Source: Siphonodentalium dalli (Eukaryota; Mollusca; Scaphopoda; Gadilida; Siphonodentaliidae). From it: a stretch of 64,000 nt of DNA. Of this stretch, positions 23,643 to 36,700 are shown one piece after another. A program made the position numbers and the translations under genes. The notes under the pieces are model-generated. The model ran no database searches and was not told the origin of the DNA. It worked only from the letters and a program-made list of their open reading frames with translations. The stretch is taken from NCBI GenBank assembly GCA_032622095.1, contig CP136061.1:123702754-123766753 (forward strand), in the 5' to 3' direction. Within the stretch, counting starts at the first letter, position 1. Each line of letters opens with the position of its first letter.

Positions 23643-24805
23643 AGGGTCTTGTGTATGTACGCATTATATAGTCGGCGGTGCATGTTGTGTAACGTGTGTG
23701 AAGTTTAGCCAAGACATATATGGTAATATATATGCTGCAGAAACACATTCCATGATGACTACATGTCTTTATAAAGAATGAATGGTCCACGGAGCCTGTT
23801 TTTTTATAGGTCACTCGCGATCTATAGGTCACAACGAGTATCGTATTGGCCGCCCATAGTCAACATAGTCGACTTTAACAAACAAACTGCGAACCTCGTT
23901 CAGCGATGCACGTCCGACTCCATCCATGACCAACATACTTGCAAATATGTAATATATATGTACCTGAAAACACCTCGCAATAACACCATGCATGCATGCT
24001 GCACATTATAATTGGTCTTTTATTGAGAGGCTCAATTTAAAAAGGTATTCGCATTTATAATTCAGTTAATGTGATTTTATCGTTCAGCTTCAGTGCGATA
24101 AAAGGGTAATATTTTCAGTTCTTTTGACTGAAGATTTAATTGATGAAATGTGTGATATATAATAAGTATCACCCGCGGCATAATCCACGGTGCTCATGCA
24201 CTTGAACAGACATGTAGCACATCATTATATGGAGCCGTTGAAGTAGCAAGAAACCACAGCGTCCAATCGGTCCCTGTATATATAGTCAGCAACTACTAAA
24301 TAATTTGTGAGTGCATATTACATGCTGTACTTGTTCCGAACATGCAAGCCCAGCTATATTTGACACATTAAAAATTCTCTTCTTCAACAAGTTCCACAGT
24401 GAAATCTTGGGAATTACTAAACTAAGGATATCCAAAAAAAGCTATTTGGAGTTTAGTGTGGATTTACACAATATATAGATCAGTTTAATTTTTTTTGAAT
24501 TTTCAGAATGATTTGGGATCATACATAAATCAAATCATGGATTATTCAAACAATGGATTGTTTATAGATATATATTATTCGAGCTAGTGCGATATCAGTA
24601 CCGGTATGTATAAATTTTACGAAGTCAATGATATTATCAGTGAATCGATCACATTTTGGAAATATATATATATATATATATCCATATGTGTTCGAATAAA
24701 AATGTATAGCTGTAAATATATAGGCCTAGGCCTATACATCTATAGGCATACCGACCATCTAGCTGCATGTATGCCTTCATAATAGGCCCATGTTCGTGAT
24801 TAGAT
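23643..24805. other. Intergenic, no feature seen
   Basis: AT-rich sequence with a short TA run at 24663-24680. No credible exon or repeat end. Confidence 0.35.
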
Positions 24806-26865
24806 TAGATTAGATTATTTATTGTTAATGATACAGATATCTATACCATTTTATGCATACAAAGATCATTGAAAGATGTCACGTGTATATAAACTGTCAT
24901 TTATTGCTACGCTATGTAGGACCAGTATTGAGAAAACATCCGCTAGGGTATTCATTCTCAGACTTAACGAATCCATTTTATTGGGCGAACAGAGTCATCT
25001 TATCGAGAACTTCCACCAAACGTTGTCAAAGTACAATCTACTCAATCATCTCGTGCACTTCTCGAATACCGGTCACTTTCCAACTAAATTTCTTTGGAAG
25101 AGTTTGATTCGCGATAACGTTGACACTGTTCACCTCATGAAATGGGAATATGACGTTCACGCAGACAACGCTCTTTCGATATTAAAATTAATTCACCCTC
25201 GCCTAGAGACGGGCCTTCTTTGGTTAGCCTGCAAAAAGTACCCTAGAGATAAAGCTTCCTTCCTAACTGTAGGAAGACTCGTCTCTCGTACCACATACGA
25301 AGATGGGGGGAATTGTCAACTTTGTAGATCCGAGTATCTCAATCCTGTGTGGCATGTCATCTTGTATTGCCCTACCTTTAACAGTATCCGTAACACATTC
25401 TGGTATGACTTCATAACTCACTTTATTTATATTAAATTTGGTATTCCTTGTTATTTAAAGCTTGAGGCTCTAAACTCGGACGAATTATACTTGCTGTCTT
25501 CCTGAGTTCCATGCCAATTGATTTGTCTGATGAAGTAGCGGATATTTCTGATTTTACACGCACATTTGTGTTGCATATACAGCAAAACTTTGGAGGCTAT
25601 ATGAATCATGCTCTCAAATGCCTTGTCGACTTTGAGCCGTTGTCTGAATGAACGATTTAATGATATTTTTATGCAAATCGTGCATCACTTGACTTATTCA
25701 CACCATTATTATGCATTTTTATATTATTTGTATTCAATATATCGTATCGCCTGTCCATGCAGTCAAAGGTGCCCTCTCGTTATTGCGTCTAAAATGATAA
25801 TTTTGCAGCAACGTGTTCGTGATCAGGCACTTTTGGTTTTCCCATGGTCGTCGATTTTTCAATATTCGGCCTCAACCTAATTCCGGCTTTCGATGTTTCC
25901 GTACATAACACGCGGTAATTACCACCTTTGGACTCCGTGGGCAAATTCTTTTCACATTTACTCAATTTGTTGTCCAATAAACGCTACTGTACAGTTTCTT
26001 ATCCAATTGCCACTTTTGTTCCTTTGACGGTATCTACGGTCCGATATGAAACTCTTAGTCATTGAGTTACAGATGGAAAACTAACCCCAATAATCCGGAT
26101 TTTTGGCTACTACATATTCTAATTGAAGGAAACATTATTCGTGAAAGACAGTGGAGTTGATGTCTAACGGTTTCCATGTGAGTTGATCGGATTTGTGTTT
26201 GATGTCACCTTGATGAGTTCATTTGACATAATGTTGCATATATATACACTGATGTCTATTCTGTGTGTGATGCTGTGTGAGGTCGTGTGCATGTGTGTGG
26301 ATCTTTAAATGAGGGTGCGTGTGCATTTGGTTGTGTGAGGGTGCGTGTGAGGGTAGGTGAGTTCGTGTGCGACTGAATGCTAGGTGAGGGGGTGCGCGTG
26401 TGTCTGACTCTATTGTCAAATCTTAGATTCCCATATCTTTGATGAAACTTACTTGCATGTGTAGAACGTGTCGGTCAGCTTGCATCTGCATGTCTGTCAG
26501 TCGTGTTTCTTCCTGTCTGCATGTTTATCTGTCAGCATGTATGTCTGTCTAGATACTTATGTGACTGTCTGCCTGTCTGTCTGTATGTCTCTTTCGCGTG
26601 TATGTTTGACTGTAAAATCGTCTAAGCCTAGGCGTGTCTGGACGTGTTTACGTGTACGCATGTGCGCGGCTGGGTGGTTGCATGTGCCTGAGACTCAGTG
26701 TGTGTGCGTGTAACTGTGTGCGTAATCTCGCTTTATTTTGTGTTGTCATATTCCTTAAATGTGCATACATTCCACTGTCATTTCTGTATTAGAATTGTTT
26801 GTAACTATGTTATTTAAATGTAACTCTCCGATAGTGGAGGCAATAAAAGGATATATATATATTTA
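24806..26865 (+). mobile_element. LINE 3' fragment
   Basis: The 5'-truncated 3' end of a non-LTR retrotransposon: the C-terminal part of ORF2 (24876-25651), a TG-rich 3' UTR (26219-26720), AATAAA at 26845 and a terminal TA repeat. The endonuclease and reverse-transcriptase core are absent. Confidence 0.6.
24876..25651 (+). pseudogene. C-terminal part of a LINE ORF2, frameshifted
   Basis: An open frame to 25505 contains a cysteine motif, CQLCRSEYLNPVWHVILYC, as in the zinc-finger region after the reverse transcriptase of many LINEs (C-x2-C ... H-x4-C). It is preceded by DKASFLTVGRLVSR. A second frame continues it (FLSSMPIDLSDEVADISDFT) to 25651. The clade is not assignable by eye. Confidence 0.6.
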
Positions 26866-27014
26866 ACCAATAATATTTAAAAAGATGGTTTATTGGAGAT
26901 ATTTAATATTAATAATTTTATCATTAATTCTGGTCAGCTTTTATAATTAAATAGGCCTACATCCACATATTGGCCTGTAACGCGCTCCGCTGTCCGCCCC
27001 CTTTTACACTGCAC

Positions 27015-27126
27015 CAATACGCCGACTATAGGCCCTATATATATACGCGCCTACTTTACGTTAATAGTATAATAAATATGATACTATTAACGTAAAGCAG
27101 GCGCGTATTTTGAGTCGGCGTTATAC
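27015..27126. mobile_element. Short palindromic MITE
   Basis: Arms AATACGCCGACT/AGTCGGCGTT and TTTACGTTAATAGTAT, with an ACGCGCCT stretch, fold back around a centre at about 27072. Confidence 0.5.
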
Positions 27127-27471
27127 AAATCGGATTTAATCCCCACAAATCTTCCGGCACATATCACTATAATTATCCGTTTCAGTTATTCTGCAGTTTT
27201 AATTGTTTTAGTTAGAGTCGCAAAAGAACGCACCGTGTAGCATTAAAACACTTCCTGGTTTGAATCCATAATTGAAATTAGAGGTATTAAATAGTTTCTT
27301 CTGAAGTCCAAATTTTGTAATAATTACTACGGCATATATTCTATTATGCATTTTCAAGACAACGAGGCAAAGCATAACTGGTGTCTGAAGTGAAGATTGT
27401 TCACTGCTAGTGCTACATTGAACAGACATGTGAGTGTGACTGTGTCAAGTCGAACTGTCAGCAGGTCTGGC

Positions 27472-28666
27472 AAATGTGAGAATACAGCTACAATAGCTGT
27501 ATTCAGCTAACCTAGCTGTATTCAGCTATATATTATACTCTCAAACCGGCTGTTTTTCGATAATAAACTAGAAGCGCTAATTTGCGCATAAAAATTAGGC
27601 TACCCTATTCTCCGGCCACCCTCAACCAAATCAAAATCGTCGCATGTGTTCTGACAAAGTGTTGCCTTTTGTCGGCACGGCGATGGTGATTATGTGTGAA
27701 AAATTACTACGGCGGTCGATGTTGGTCATAACGGTGAATAACTCTCTTATGCAATGCGGAATACCTTGAAAAATACATTAAATACAGTATTTATCACCGA
27801 AGATGGAACATCTTAATCATTCCCGGAAGTATCAATATGATGCTGCTAAAACGCAGTTTGGTTGGTGCGTTAAAACAGGTAAAAAGGGGAACATCTCTAG
27901 CCAGAGTTTAACCGAGCGAGTTCCACTCACTGCTTGAGCTGATTCTCTCCAAAAATACGGAAACTCATACATGTACATGTATGTCGAATCGCGAAAATAC
28001 AAATACCAATGTTATGTTTAGTAAGTTTTCACACATTATATATTTTCCCGCCAAAACAGATTGAATAGTTCTGACTCGCTAACGACCAGGACTTCATGTT
28101 TGAAATACTTCAGAAATTATATAAGTCGCATTTTCATTTCAGTTGTCCCTATGTTGTGTCATACATTTGCAATATGCCGCACAATATCTGTATATACCGT
28201 TATGAATAGTTACCAGTATCGCTCACAAACCGCTAGTGGTACCGGTATGTAATTCTAAATGCTTGATATAGGTACACCATTCTAACACCCCCTACCGGTT
28301 TAGCATCGGGAAGAAGTAAACGAGTGTTTCGGATGAATTTGATCTTTATTTTATAAGTTAGTTAATGAATGCATTTGCAGAAAATAGTCCCCAGAATATT
28401 TACTGACATCGACCACCGTAGTAAGTTTTCACACAAAATCAGAATTGCCGTGTCGACAAAAGGCAACACTTTGTCAGAACACAAGCGACGATTTTGATTT
28501 GGTTGAGGGTGACCGGATAATATGGTAGCCTAATTTTGATGCGCAAATTAGCGCTTCTAGTTTATTATCGAAAAACAGCTGGTTTGAGAGTATAATATAT
28601 AGCTGAATACAGCTAGGTTAGCTGAATACAGCTATTGTAGCTGTATTCTCACATTTGCCAGACCTG
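27472..28666. mobile_element. Element J, copy 1: long terminal inverted repeats
   Basis: About 265-280-bp inverted repeats (27472-27750 and 28384-28666) begin CAGGTCTGGCAAATGTGAG and look more than 90% identical. They contain repeated AGCTGTATTCAGCT motifs. The interior (about 630 bp) has no transposase. Confidence 0.75.
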
Positions 28667-28668
28667 GT

Positions 28669-30027
28669 CAGGTCTGGCAAATGTGAGAATACAGCTACAA
28701 ATACAATAGCTGTGTTCGGCTAACTTAGCTGAACTCAGCTATATATTCTACTCTCAAACCGTCTGTTTTTTTTATAATTAACTAGAAACGCTAATTTGCT
28801 CATCTAAACTAGGTTACGCAATTCTCCAATCACTTTCAAACAAAAATCAAAACTGTCAGTGTCACTCGTTTTGTGACAAAGTGTTGTATTTTGTCGACAT
28901 GGCTTTGTCGATTATGACTTTATGTGTGAAAACTCACGATCGATGTCGATCATAATGGTTTAATAACTCTCTTTCCAGAAATAGTAATCCAGTGTTGGCC
29001 TCAAACACAATTTGATTGGTGATCTAAAATTTTTTAAATACTAGTAGTTGAACAGGGGGTGACATGATCTATAGCCTGAAATTAACCGAGCAAGCACAAC
29101 TCACCACTTTAGCTTACCGCACACTATCTGTATAATACTGTTAGGAATAGTCATTGGTATTGCTCACAATCCATTAGATGATTATAGTGGTGTGTGAGTT
29201 CAAATGCTTGAGGTTATTTACACCATTCTAATGCTCCTTTCTGTTTTAGTAGCAGGAAGAAATACAGGAGTGTCTTTGATGGCATATATCTTTGTTTTAC
29301 AAGTGATTTAGTTCAGCGAGTTATTAAATGCGCATGCCGAAAATTTCAAATGCGCACCTCGGAATTTGCAACCAGTGAACGAGATTTTAACAAACAACAC
29401 ACCAATGGTTAAACGCCGACAAGGCTATTCACCATGTATCTTTCTCAGCAGTGATGACGTTGATTACGAACCTGGTAACAAAGATCAAAGCGGCGTCTTT
29501 CGCACTCAATGATTGGGGTGACACCTCGTCACAACTGCTGCATGTGCGAGTTCCCGCAAACAGCGTGTCAATTCTTTGGCGGCCTCGTTTGATGTTTCGG
29601 CATGCGGGATTCGCCGATTCATTTGAATACTAGATTAGGGTTTAACTGTATCATCATTCATGTCGGATAGTGACGGTGACACTGCACAAAAGGGCAAAAG
29701 TGTGCAATCTTAAAAGCGCTAATTCTAAAGATAATATGTGACAAATTAGTCCCCGACAAGCTGTCGCGTGCGCTCACTGGGACGTAATTCACAGGTGTGA
29801 CATTATTACTTTTAATTCACCGCGATATATCGCGCACCTACGTTTTCCAAATTCGAAGGACTGAAAAATAGTCCCCAGAATATTTATGTTCACCTCCATC
29901 ATATAATAAGTTTTCACACAAAACAAAAATCGCTGTGTCGATAAATTGCAACACTTTGTCACAAAACAAGTGACCTTTTTGATTCGGTTGAAAGTAACTG
30001 GATAATAGGGTGACCTAATAACTCCAT
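28669..30027. mobile_element. Element J, copy 2: diverged, with a 520-bp insertion
   Basis: Starts CAGGTCTGGCAAATGTGAG two bases after copy 1 ends. It shares the interior (for example TTAACCGAGC, CACCATTCTAA) and the right-arm start AAAATAGTCCCCAGAATATT (29868). The right end is truncated near 30027. Sequence 29345-29864 has no counterpart in copy 1. Confidence 0.65.
29405..29512 (+). CDS. Small ORF in the insertion within J copy 2, unrecognised
   Basis: ATG in good context (ACCAATGG) opens MVKRRQGYSPCIFLSSDDVD and continues YEPG before GTAACA, which could be a donor. Read through, it stops after 35 codons. It is GC-richer than its surroundings. It could be a captured exon or part of a fuller element. 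Confidence 0.15.
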   Translation: MVKRRQGYSPCIFLSSDDVDYEPGNKDQSGVFRTQ

Positions 30028-30794
30028 TGACTGTAACGCTTGAAATTATTCTCTTTCCAAGTTGAGCTACAGTTTCATTATACCACTCATAATTCAATTA
30101 GTTTTTCCATTCCCCTCATAATCTATGGTCCCAAATAACGTAAACATAATGAAAATCCTATTGTGCGAGTAATAACAACAACGAAAACTGCAAATTGTGA
30201 TATCTCGATCGGTTCTCTCCCGCTCGAGTCGGTTCTCTCTCAATTTAATCGGTTCTGTCCGGGAAATACAATGACTAATATTTGGAAGGATACGTGAAAA
30301 TAACCATTGGGTGTCTATGGTGTCTTGTGGACACATGTTTTAATTTCAGTGTTTGTCCACAGTTGTCATTTCACCTTGAGGCAGTATGAACAATAAAGTG
30401 AGTCCGAGTCGATTTAGCCAGTCCGTGTACCTGTATATAGATTGTAATTAAGTTCGTTTTAACTCTATTTTGGGCTTACTTGTGCAATTTGGGTTATTGA
30501 TATAAATGCTTCATATACAAATAGGCAGCTAAGCATATACGAGCATATTAACATTTCACTCGATGATTTAAAATAAAATTAAACAAATACACATAAAACA
30601 TGGTCTATTCCCAATATGTTGGTGCACAACTCCATGACAAAACATCACAAATTAACATAAAAAGATTATGCTTGCTTGTTTTATTTGTTAAGTCGTTCCT
30701 TGTTTACGTATTATATATTTTTTGTTATTAAATAACATTTGATATTTTAATTTGATTTATTTCATTATTTATTCCTATGGGATCAAAATGGTTG

Positions 30795-30975
30795 GAAACT
30801 AAAAATTGTAATCAGATGTAATCGAAAAGTAATCAGTTACATTTTACTAAAGTAATTGTAATCGTAATCAATTACATTTGAAAAAATGTAATCAATAATC
30901 GTAATCATGTAATCAAAAGTAATTGTAATCATAATCGATTACATTGGCATGAAATCGCCCCAACCGTGGCTAGAA
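30795..30975. mobile_element. Relic of a hAT end with TGTAATCG-type repeats
   Basis: Clusters of AAGTAATTGTAATC and ATTACATT, and an end ATCGCCCCAACCGTG that resembles the right end of the hAT at 15517. Only one end is identifiable. Confidence 0.4.
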
Positions 30976-31886
30976 TTGAACACATATCCCACCTGGAACT
31001 TTCAACCACAGACCTTCATTTATCAATTAATTCACTTGGTGGTTTGCGCTCCAAAATATGCGTAATAACAGTCGCTTTTTAAGATTTCCCGATATAGAAA
31101 TAGCTTGATAAACACTTGAAATACCTTTCTATAAGCAGTATAATAATGTCACAGAAAGACACATTTGAGTTATGAAAAATACAACTTTGAACCCGATGTT
31201 TGGGTTAAAAAAAAACAAAAACATTTGCACGACATGGAACAGAAAAGAGCTTTCCGTGTTAGTCTATCCTTAATATGGTAGAAATAAAGAGCCTTTGTTT
31301 CCCTTCTGTACGAAAAATTGTAAACAGTTGGAAAAGGGCTCTGACCACAGTATGTATTTCTCAGAGCATATGAGGCAGGTATATATACTTATCAACATTT
31401 CTTGTATTTGCAACTGATCTTATACATCCTTAGAAATTACTCAGAAAAAATTTGGAAGCTCGATGAGCCATGTCCATTTAAATTAACAGAATATCATGAC
31501 AGTAGATGTCTAATTTCATTGGGTCAATTATGCGGTCATGCACGATTACATATGATCCTATACCCAACATAACTTTCAATATGTTGTATCTGCCACTCGA
31601 AGTGAAGGTAGTGCCACTTAATCTTCTGTTATAATAGATAGCTATACTCTTATTTCTTAATACACGTGTTGGATTATGTGGTAACATCCGCTGCAACCAT
31701 TATCGGGTTTAAAACATTTGTTACACACAACTAAATGATCCCAAAGTGCAGAAATCGTTCGAATAAATATCATGTAAAGAACCGTCACAGCCGTGATTAC
31801 CTTGAAATAGAACCGTAACACTCATAAGTTGTTATTAGGAGGCTAATGCTCCAAATTATCGACACACATCAGGATATTTCCTCAGC
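30976..31886. other. Intergenic, no feature seen
   Basis: No exon or repeat signature. A - strand frame at 31478-31696 has no domain. Confidence 0.3.
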
Positions 31887-32103
31887 TACAGTAGTGCTCT
31901 AAGTAAGCGACTTCTTAACCACAGCATAATTATGGGTAACTTTTCAGGATTTAATCGGAAATATGGCTTGTTGCCATTCATCGGAAAGCTCTCCCCGAGA
32001 GCTTTCCGATGAATGGCAACAAGCCATATTTCCGACTAAATCCTGAAAAGTCACCCATAATTCTGCTGTGGTTAAGAAGTCGCTTACTTAGAGCATTACT
32101 GTA
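31887..32103. mobile_element. Family A palindromic MITE
   Basis: TACAGTAGTGCTCTAAGTAA to its inverse ending ATTACTGTA, with near-perfect pairing arms around CTCCCCGAGAG. Confidence 0.75.
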
Positions 32104-32551
32104 TTTTACAGAAGAATAACACAGGTACAATTTATACTCAGTGTTCGTCTTCAGAATGCGTTTCACAGTCGGTATGCCACCGAAAACAAAGAAATTACGT
32201 TTACAAGGCTTGATTTTCAGTGATTACATGTTGATAATTACACGTTAACTTGCTATATCCGAGTTAATTGTTCAGGTTTCGGTAAAACATGCAGCCTCTG
32301 TTCGTTCAAGAAAGTTTAACGTATTTAAGATATATATAATTATGCGTGATTTTGTCCCGAAAATGACAATTTTTAATCATAAGGAACCGTAACAAATCAG
32401 TCAAGAACCATCACAATACCGGCGATAGAACGACTTCCGATGTAACAGTTCCTACACAGTGTGGGAGTCCTCGAAGATAAGCCCAGTCCCAAGTTTTTGT
32501 GTCAAAACATTCACAGCCCACCCATCCCCGGGCTTGCTTATGGGTGTATAC

Positions 32552-32665
32552 AGTATATATATATGAGGCTGCCTATGGGAGACTCGCATGTATAAGAGAA
32601 TGCATTGGTACATGTATGTGATCTTTAATGCTGCACCAGTGCAGCTCCTGTCATGAAAGGGTTAA
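32552..32665. mobile_element. Family B MITE, truncated half
   Basis: One hairpin (ATGAGGCTGCCTATGGGAGA) and the right end CTCCTGTCATGAAAGGGTTAA remain. Confidence 0.5.
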
Positions 32666-32862
32666 CACCTAGGCTTGTATGGCTTAATTTACTCTTCTAA
32701 TTAATTATGTAAAAGAGAATCTTAACAAGCTGAGTACTCCATCAAACGGTGATAATAATTGTAAAAATTCTCTCATATTATTCTACAGTTTGTTACAAAA
32801 GCAAGGAAAATACCAAATCCATATGTGAATCACATTATTTAAATGAAACCTGGAGCAACTAT

Positions 32863-32970
32863 TTGACCCTTTCTATACTAAATACTCATTGACGAGTAGT
32901 TCCCTCAGTAAATGTTTGAATAATAAGTTCAACAAACGACATTGAACTTATTATCTCATCATTTCCCAAC
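32863..32970. mobile_element. Family D MITE fragment
   Basis: Contains ACTCATTGACGAGTAGTTCC next to GACCCTTTC, matching inverted text at 52850-52925 and a weaker copy at 57586-57654. Confidence 0.4.
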
Positions 32971-33568
32971 AAAGAATATGAATCCTCTTCACTTATATTA
33001 GGTTTTAACTTTTAAACTGTCTGTCATCTGCTTTTACATCCCTCCAAATGAATATTAGACCATTCCCATTTACACTTTTGTAACCATATAGGAGAATCCA
33101 TTTAGTAAAGCAAGGGCTAAACACAGCCATATAGCTAATTCTATAAGAGATTGGTAGTAATAATGAAATTTGAAATATTTGTCAGTTTCAGTGTAGCCAT
33201 TGGACACAAATTACACAATGATTATAAATCTGATTAAATATTACCTCACAGAAAAATAAATGGAAAAGGGTTTTAGTTTGGTGTTGTAACATCATCAACA
33301 TTTGAGGAGCACATGAGTTTCACTGAAATATTTGTCATATGTCATATACATTTTGTATATCATATGGTTAACATATGGGAACCATAGAATGCAAGTGAAG
33401 AAAATTAAGTTTGTTTCCTATAAACTATTCTATAAAATGCTATGGATGGGAGCCTATACTTACTGGGAATAAGGACTGAAATATTGGGCACTGAAACTGG
33501 GAACACATGGTCCAGGTTATAAACATAACTGTATTCAGTTGATAATGTCTATGCAATTTCAGTAAAAG

Positions 33569-33574
33569 ATGTAG
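33569..33574 (+). promoter_or_regulatory. Possible AUG-stop minimal upstream ORF of the IL-17R-like gene
   Basis: ATGTAG lies 15 nt before the receptor start codon. If transcribed, it forms a start-stop uORF. Such elements are known to hold ribosomes and lower main-ORF translation. The effect here is inferred. Confidence 0.3.
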
Positions 33575-33589
33575 CTTCTTGGTGACAAG

Positions 33590-33739
33590 ATGGACATCAC
33601 AATGGGTTATTCCTCTTGGGTCTTCATCTTCCTGGCCTTGAGTTCCTGTCAAGTCGTCTCTTCTAACTTGATCAACGTGACGGACGACTGCACTGATACA
33701 GCTTGTGACGATGCAATGAATGGACAATGCTCGCAAACT
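33590..33739 (+). CDS. IL-17R-like exon 1 (signal peptide, N-terminus)
   Basis: Fifty codons starting at ATG 33590, then a GTGAGT donor in phase 0. They encode the signal peptide and a Cys-rich start (DDCTDTACDD). A second in-frame Met is codon 5. A possible splice acceptor (TTTCAG ending at 33562) lies just upstream, so a separate 5' UTR exon is possible. An ATG-TAG pair at 33569-33574 precedes the start. Confidence 0.75.
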
Positions 33740-36700
33740 GTGAGTAGATATTTTGCCTCATCTGGACAAGGTAAATTTTGGCTATGGATACTCAAATTAT
33801 AGAGCAGGATGTAGTGGCATACAGTAATGCTCTAATTAATCGACTCCTTAAACACAGCATAATTATGGGTAACTTTTCAGGATTTAGTCGGAAATATGGC
33901 TTGTTGCCATTCATCGGAAAGCTCTCGGGGAGAGCTTTCCGATGAATGGCAACAAGCCATATTTCCGACTAAATCCTGAAAAGTTACCCATAATTCTGCT
34001 GTGTTTAAGGAGTCGATTAATTAGAGCATTACTGTACCTTGAAAACAAGCAACACAAAACTCTTTGAGGAAATGAGGAGTAAAATATTTCATTTTACTAT
34101 ACAGAGCCAAGCCTTGAAATAGTGTGTCTGTCATTTGCAGATTGAGGTTCCCAGAGGGTGAATCTAGTGAAGCTATCCCACATGGCAGGATAGCATCACC
34201 AAATTCACGTCTAGAACCTCATTCTGCTTAAGTTCTCAACTGTTGTGGGAGACCTATAGTGGGGGGGGGGGGGGATAATTACAGGAAAACATAAAAATCG
34301 TTCACTTTTTGATAGAAGCACCAAAATTGGCACAGATGTAGTTTAACATATTCTAAATGAGAATCTAGCTGGTTCCAGCTTTTCAATGAGTGGAACTTGG
34401 AAAAAAATTGACCGGAAGTAGAACACCCCCTTAAAAGGACGATTTGTTTTATTTATCAGTTTTATGCAAATTACAGCGGAAAAATCAAGTATAATGTATA
34501 CAAATGTATATATTTTCGTAAAGCTAAGACATAATGACACTTTTCTGAGCTAAAATTGAAACTCACCATCCAAGATGGCCACCAAAATGGCCGCCGGAAA
34601 TTGAAAATATGACATTTTTTCACAAATATCTTCTAGATCAATTCATGCTGGAACTAGTTGAGTAATATGGCTTTATTTTGTGTTTTGTATATTAACTGAT
34701 CATTGGCGCAATTAAATATGCAATTATTGGGCTACTAGCCCCATCCGATCCCTCAAAAATTCGATTTTACAGAACGCGGTATAAAATTTAACCAAAAAAA
34801 TCACAATTGGGATTCTAGTCATATTTCAACAAGAAATGAAAAGAACATTGTAAAGTAGGTGAGGCATATAATTACCTATGAATATTCCAACTCTCGGGAA
34901 CCAAAACTCTTACCTTGGCTCAAAATGGCTGCCAAAATGGCCGCCGAAAATATGAAAAATGGTAAATATTGCCCCAGGGTGTCCTGCAATGGCTTACAAG
35001 TTGTGGTTGATATATAAAATTGGCTAATCTGTATTATATACATTGAATACTAACATGTCTGATGCACCATGTGTCATTTTTACTATTGTCACCACAGACA
35101 TCACCAGATATATTGGATTTTTCTCTCACAAACTTGACATAAATATCGGCAAAAATTCACTTTTCAGGGTTCGACCATTTTTTTCAAGTAAAATGCAACT
35201 ACCTTTGGTATCAAAGGTGTTTATTGTTTTGAGCTATCTTAAATGTGTCACACTATGATGTTTATAGACTAAATTGCTCAAGATGGCTTCCAAAATGGCA
35301 ACCAAATTTATAAAAATTTAATTTTTTACACATATCCGAACATTATTCTCTGTGTTATCCGAAAAGGTAGCAAATTGTGACTCACTTGGTTATTATACGT
35401 GTTAGTTAATCTATTATGTTTGTCCTAGTTCCGTGTGGGGCATAACAAATTCATTTTAAAGTCGCAGTATGGAATTTTGCGGAGAACCTCTTTTGTGATT
35501 CTGGCCATATTATTGAAAGGAAATTCGCAGAACTTTGAAACCATGAGATGTGGGTAGTCTGGACCATTATGATAAAAATTATCAACCGGATACAGGGTGA
35601 AAGCCAAGATGGCAGCCAGGGAGTTACTCTATGATCATAAATGAGGATAATGGGTATACAGCGAGTTATTTTATGGTCATGAATGATGTGTGGGTATATA
35701 GGGAGTGCCCTGTTGGTAACGGTGGGACGTATATTTATATATGTTGTGGATGTGTTATCATTGGTGGTGTATAGGGAGTAGATGTATGATCATGGATGGC
35801 GTGTATGAGGATGGCAAGTGTGGAACTTATGAGTGGTCGTATGTGATGGTATTAGATATCTGGAAGGGCTCACCATTGGTGATGTGCATATGTATACATG
35901 GATATGGCGAATAGGTATACATGTAGTGGCTGTATGGTCCATTGTGAGGTGAATAGGTATACAATGAGTGACTGTATGATCATGAATGTAGTGAATATGT
36001 ATACATAGAGTGACTATATGGCCATGTGTCGGGTGTAGCTGTATACCTGGTGTTCATACATGGTGACTCATGGCTGTATCGTCATTTGTGGTATGTACGG
36101 GTATAACCAAGTATGGCTGTATGATCAGGTGTACGTGTATAAAGTTGGTAACTATGTTGTCATTTGTGTTGTGTTTATGTACATATGGAGTGACTGAGGT
36201 AATGGGTTGTACATGTGTACCTTGGGTGGCTATCGCTTCCCACAATAACTCAAGGATATGTTAATCAATGGAGAGGTCAACTCAGAGAGTTATCCATCTT
36301 GATGGTATTTATGTACATGGGGGATGTTAAGCGCGGAAAGCGATAGCCACCCATTATCACACAGTCATTACATATATACATAAACACCACAGACATAACA
36401 ATATAGTGACCCACTGGATACATGTACACCTGACCCATGACCATGGATGACCATACAGCCATGCGTCACAATACAGGCACACCGTGTATACTCCTAAACA
36501 TGACCCATAACCATATAGTCACTCCTTGTATACCCAATCATCTCACCATTGACCATAAGGCATCCCTTGTATACCTATTCTCCAAACACATGGTCAAATA
36601 GACAATCAATATATACATCAACACCACAACAATGACCATAAAGTCACTCCGGGTATACATATGCACCTCACCAATGGCCATATAGCCACTCGCTTCATAC

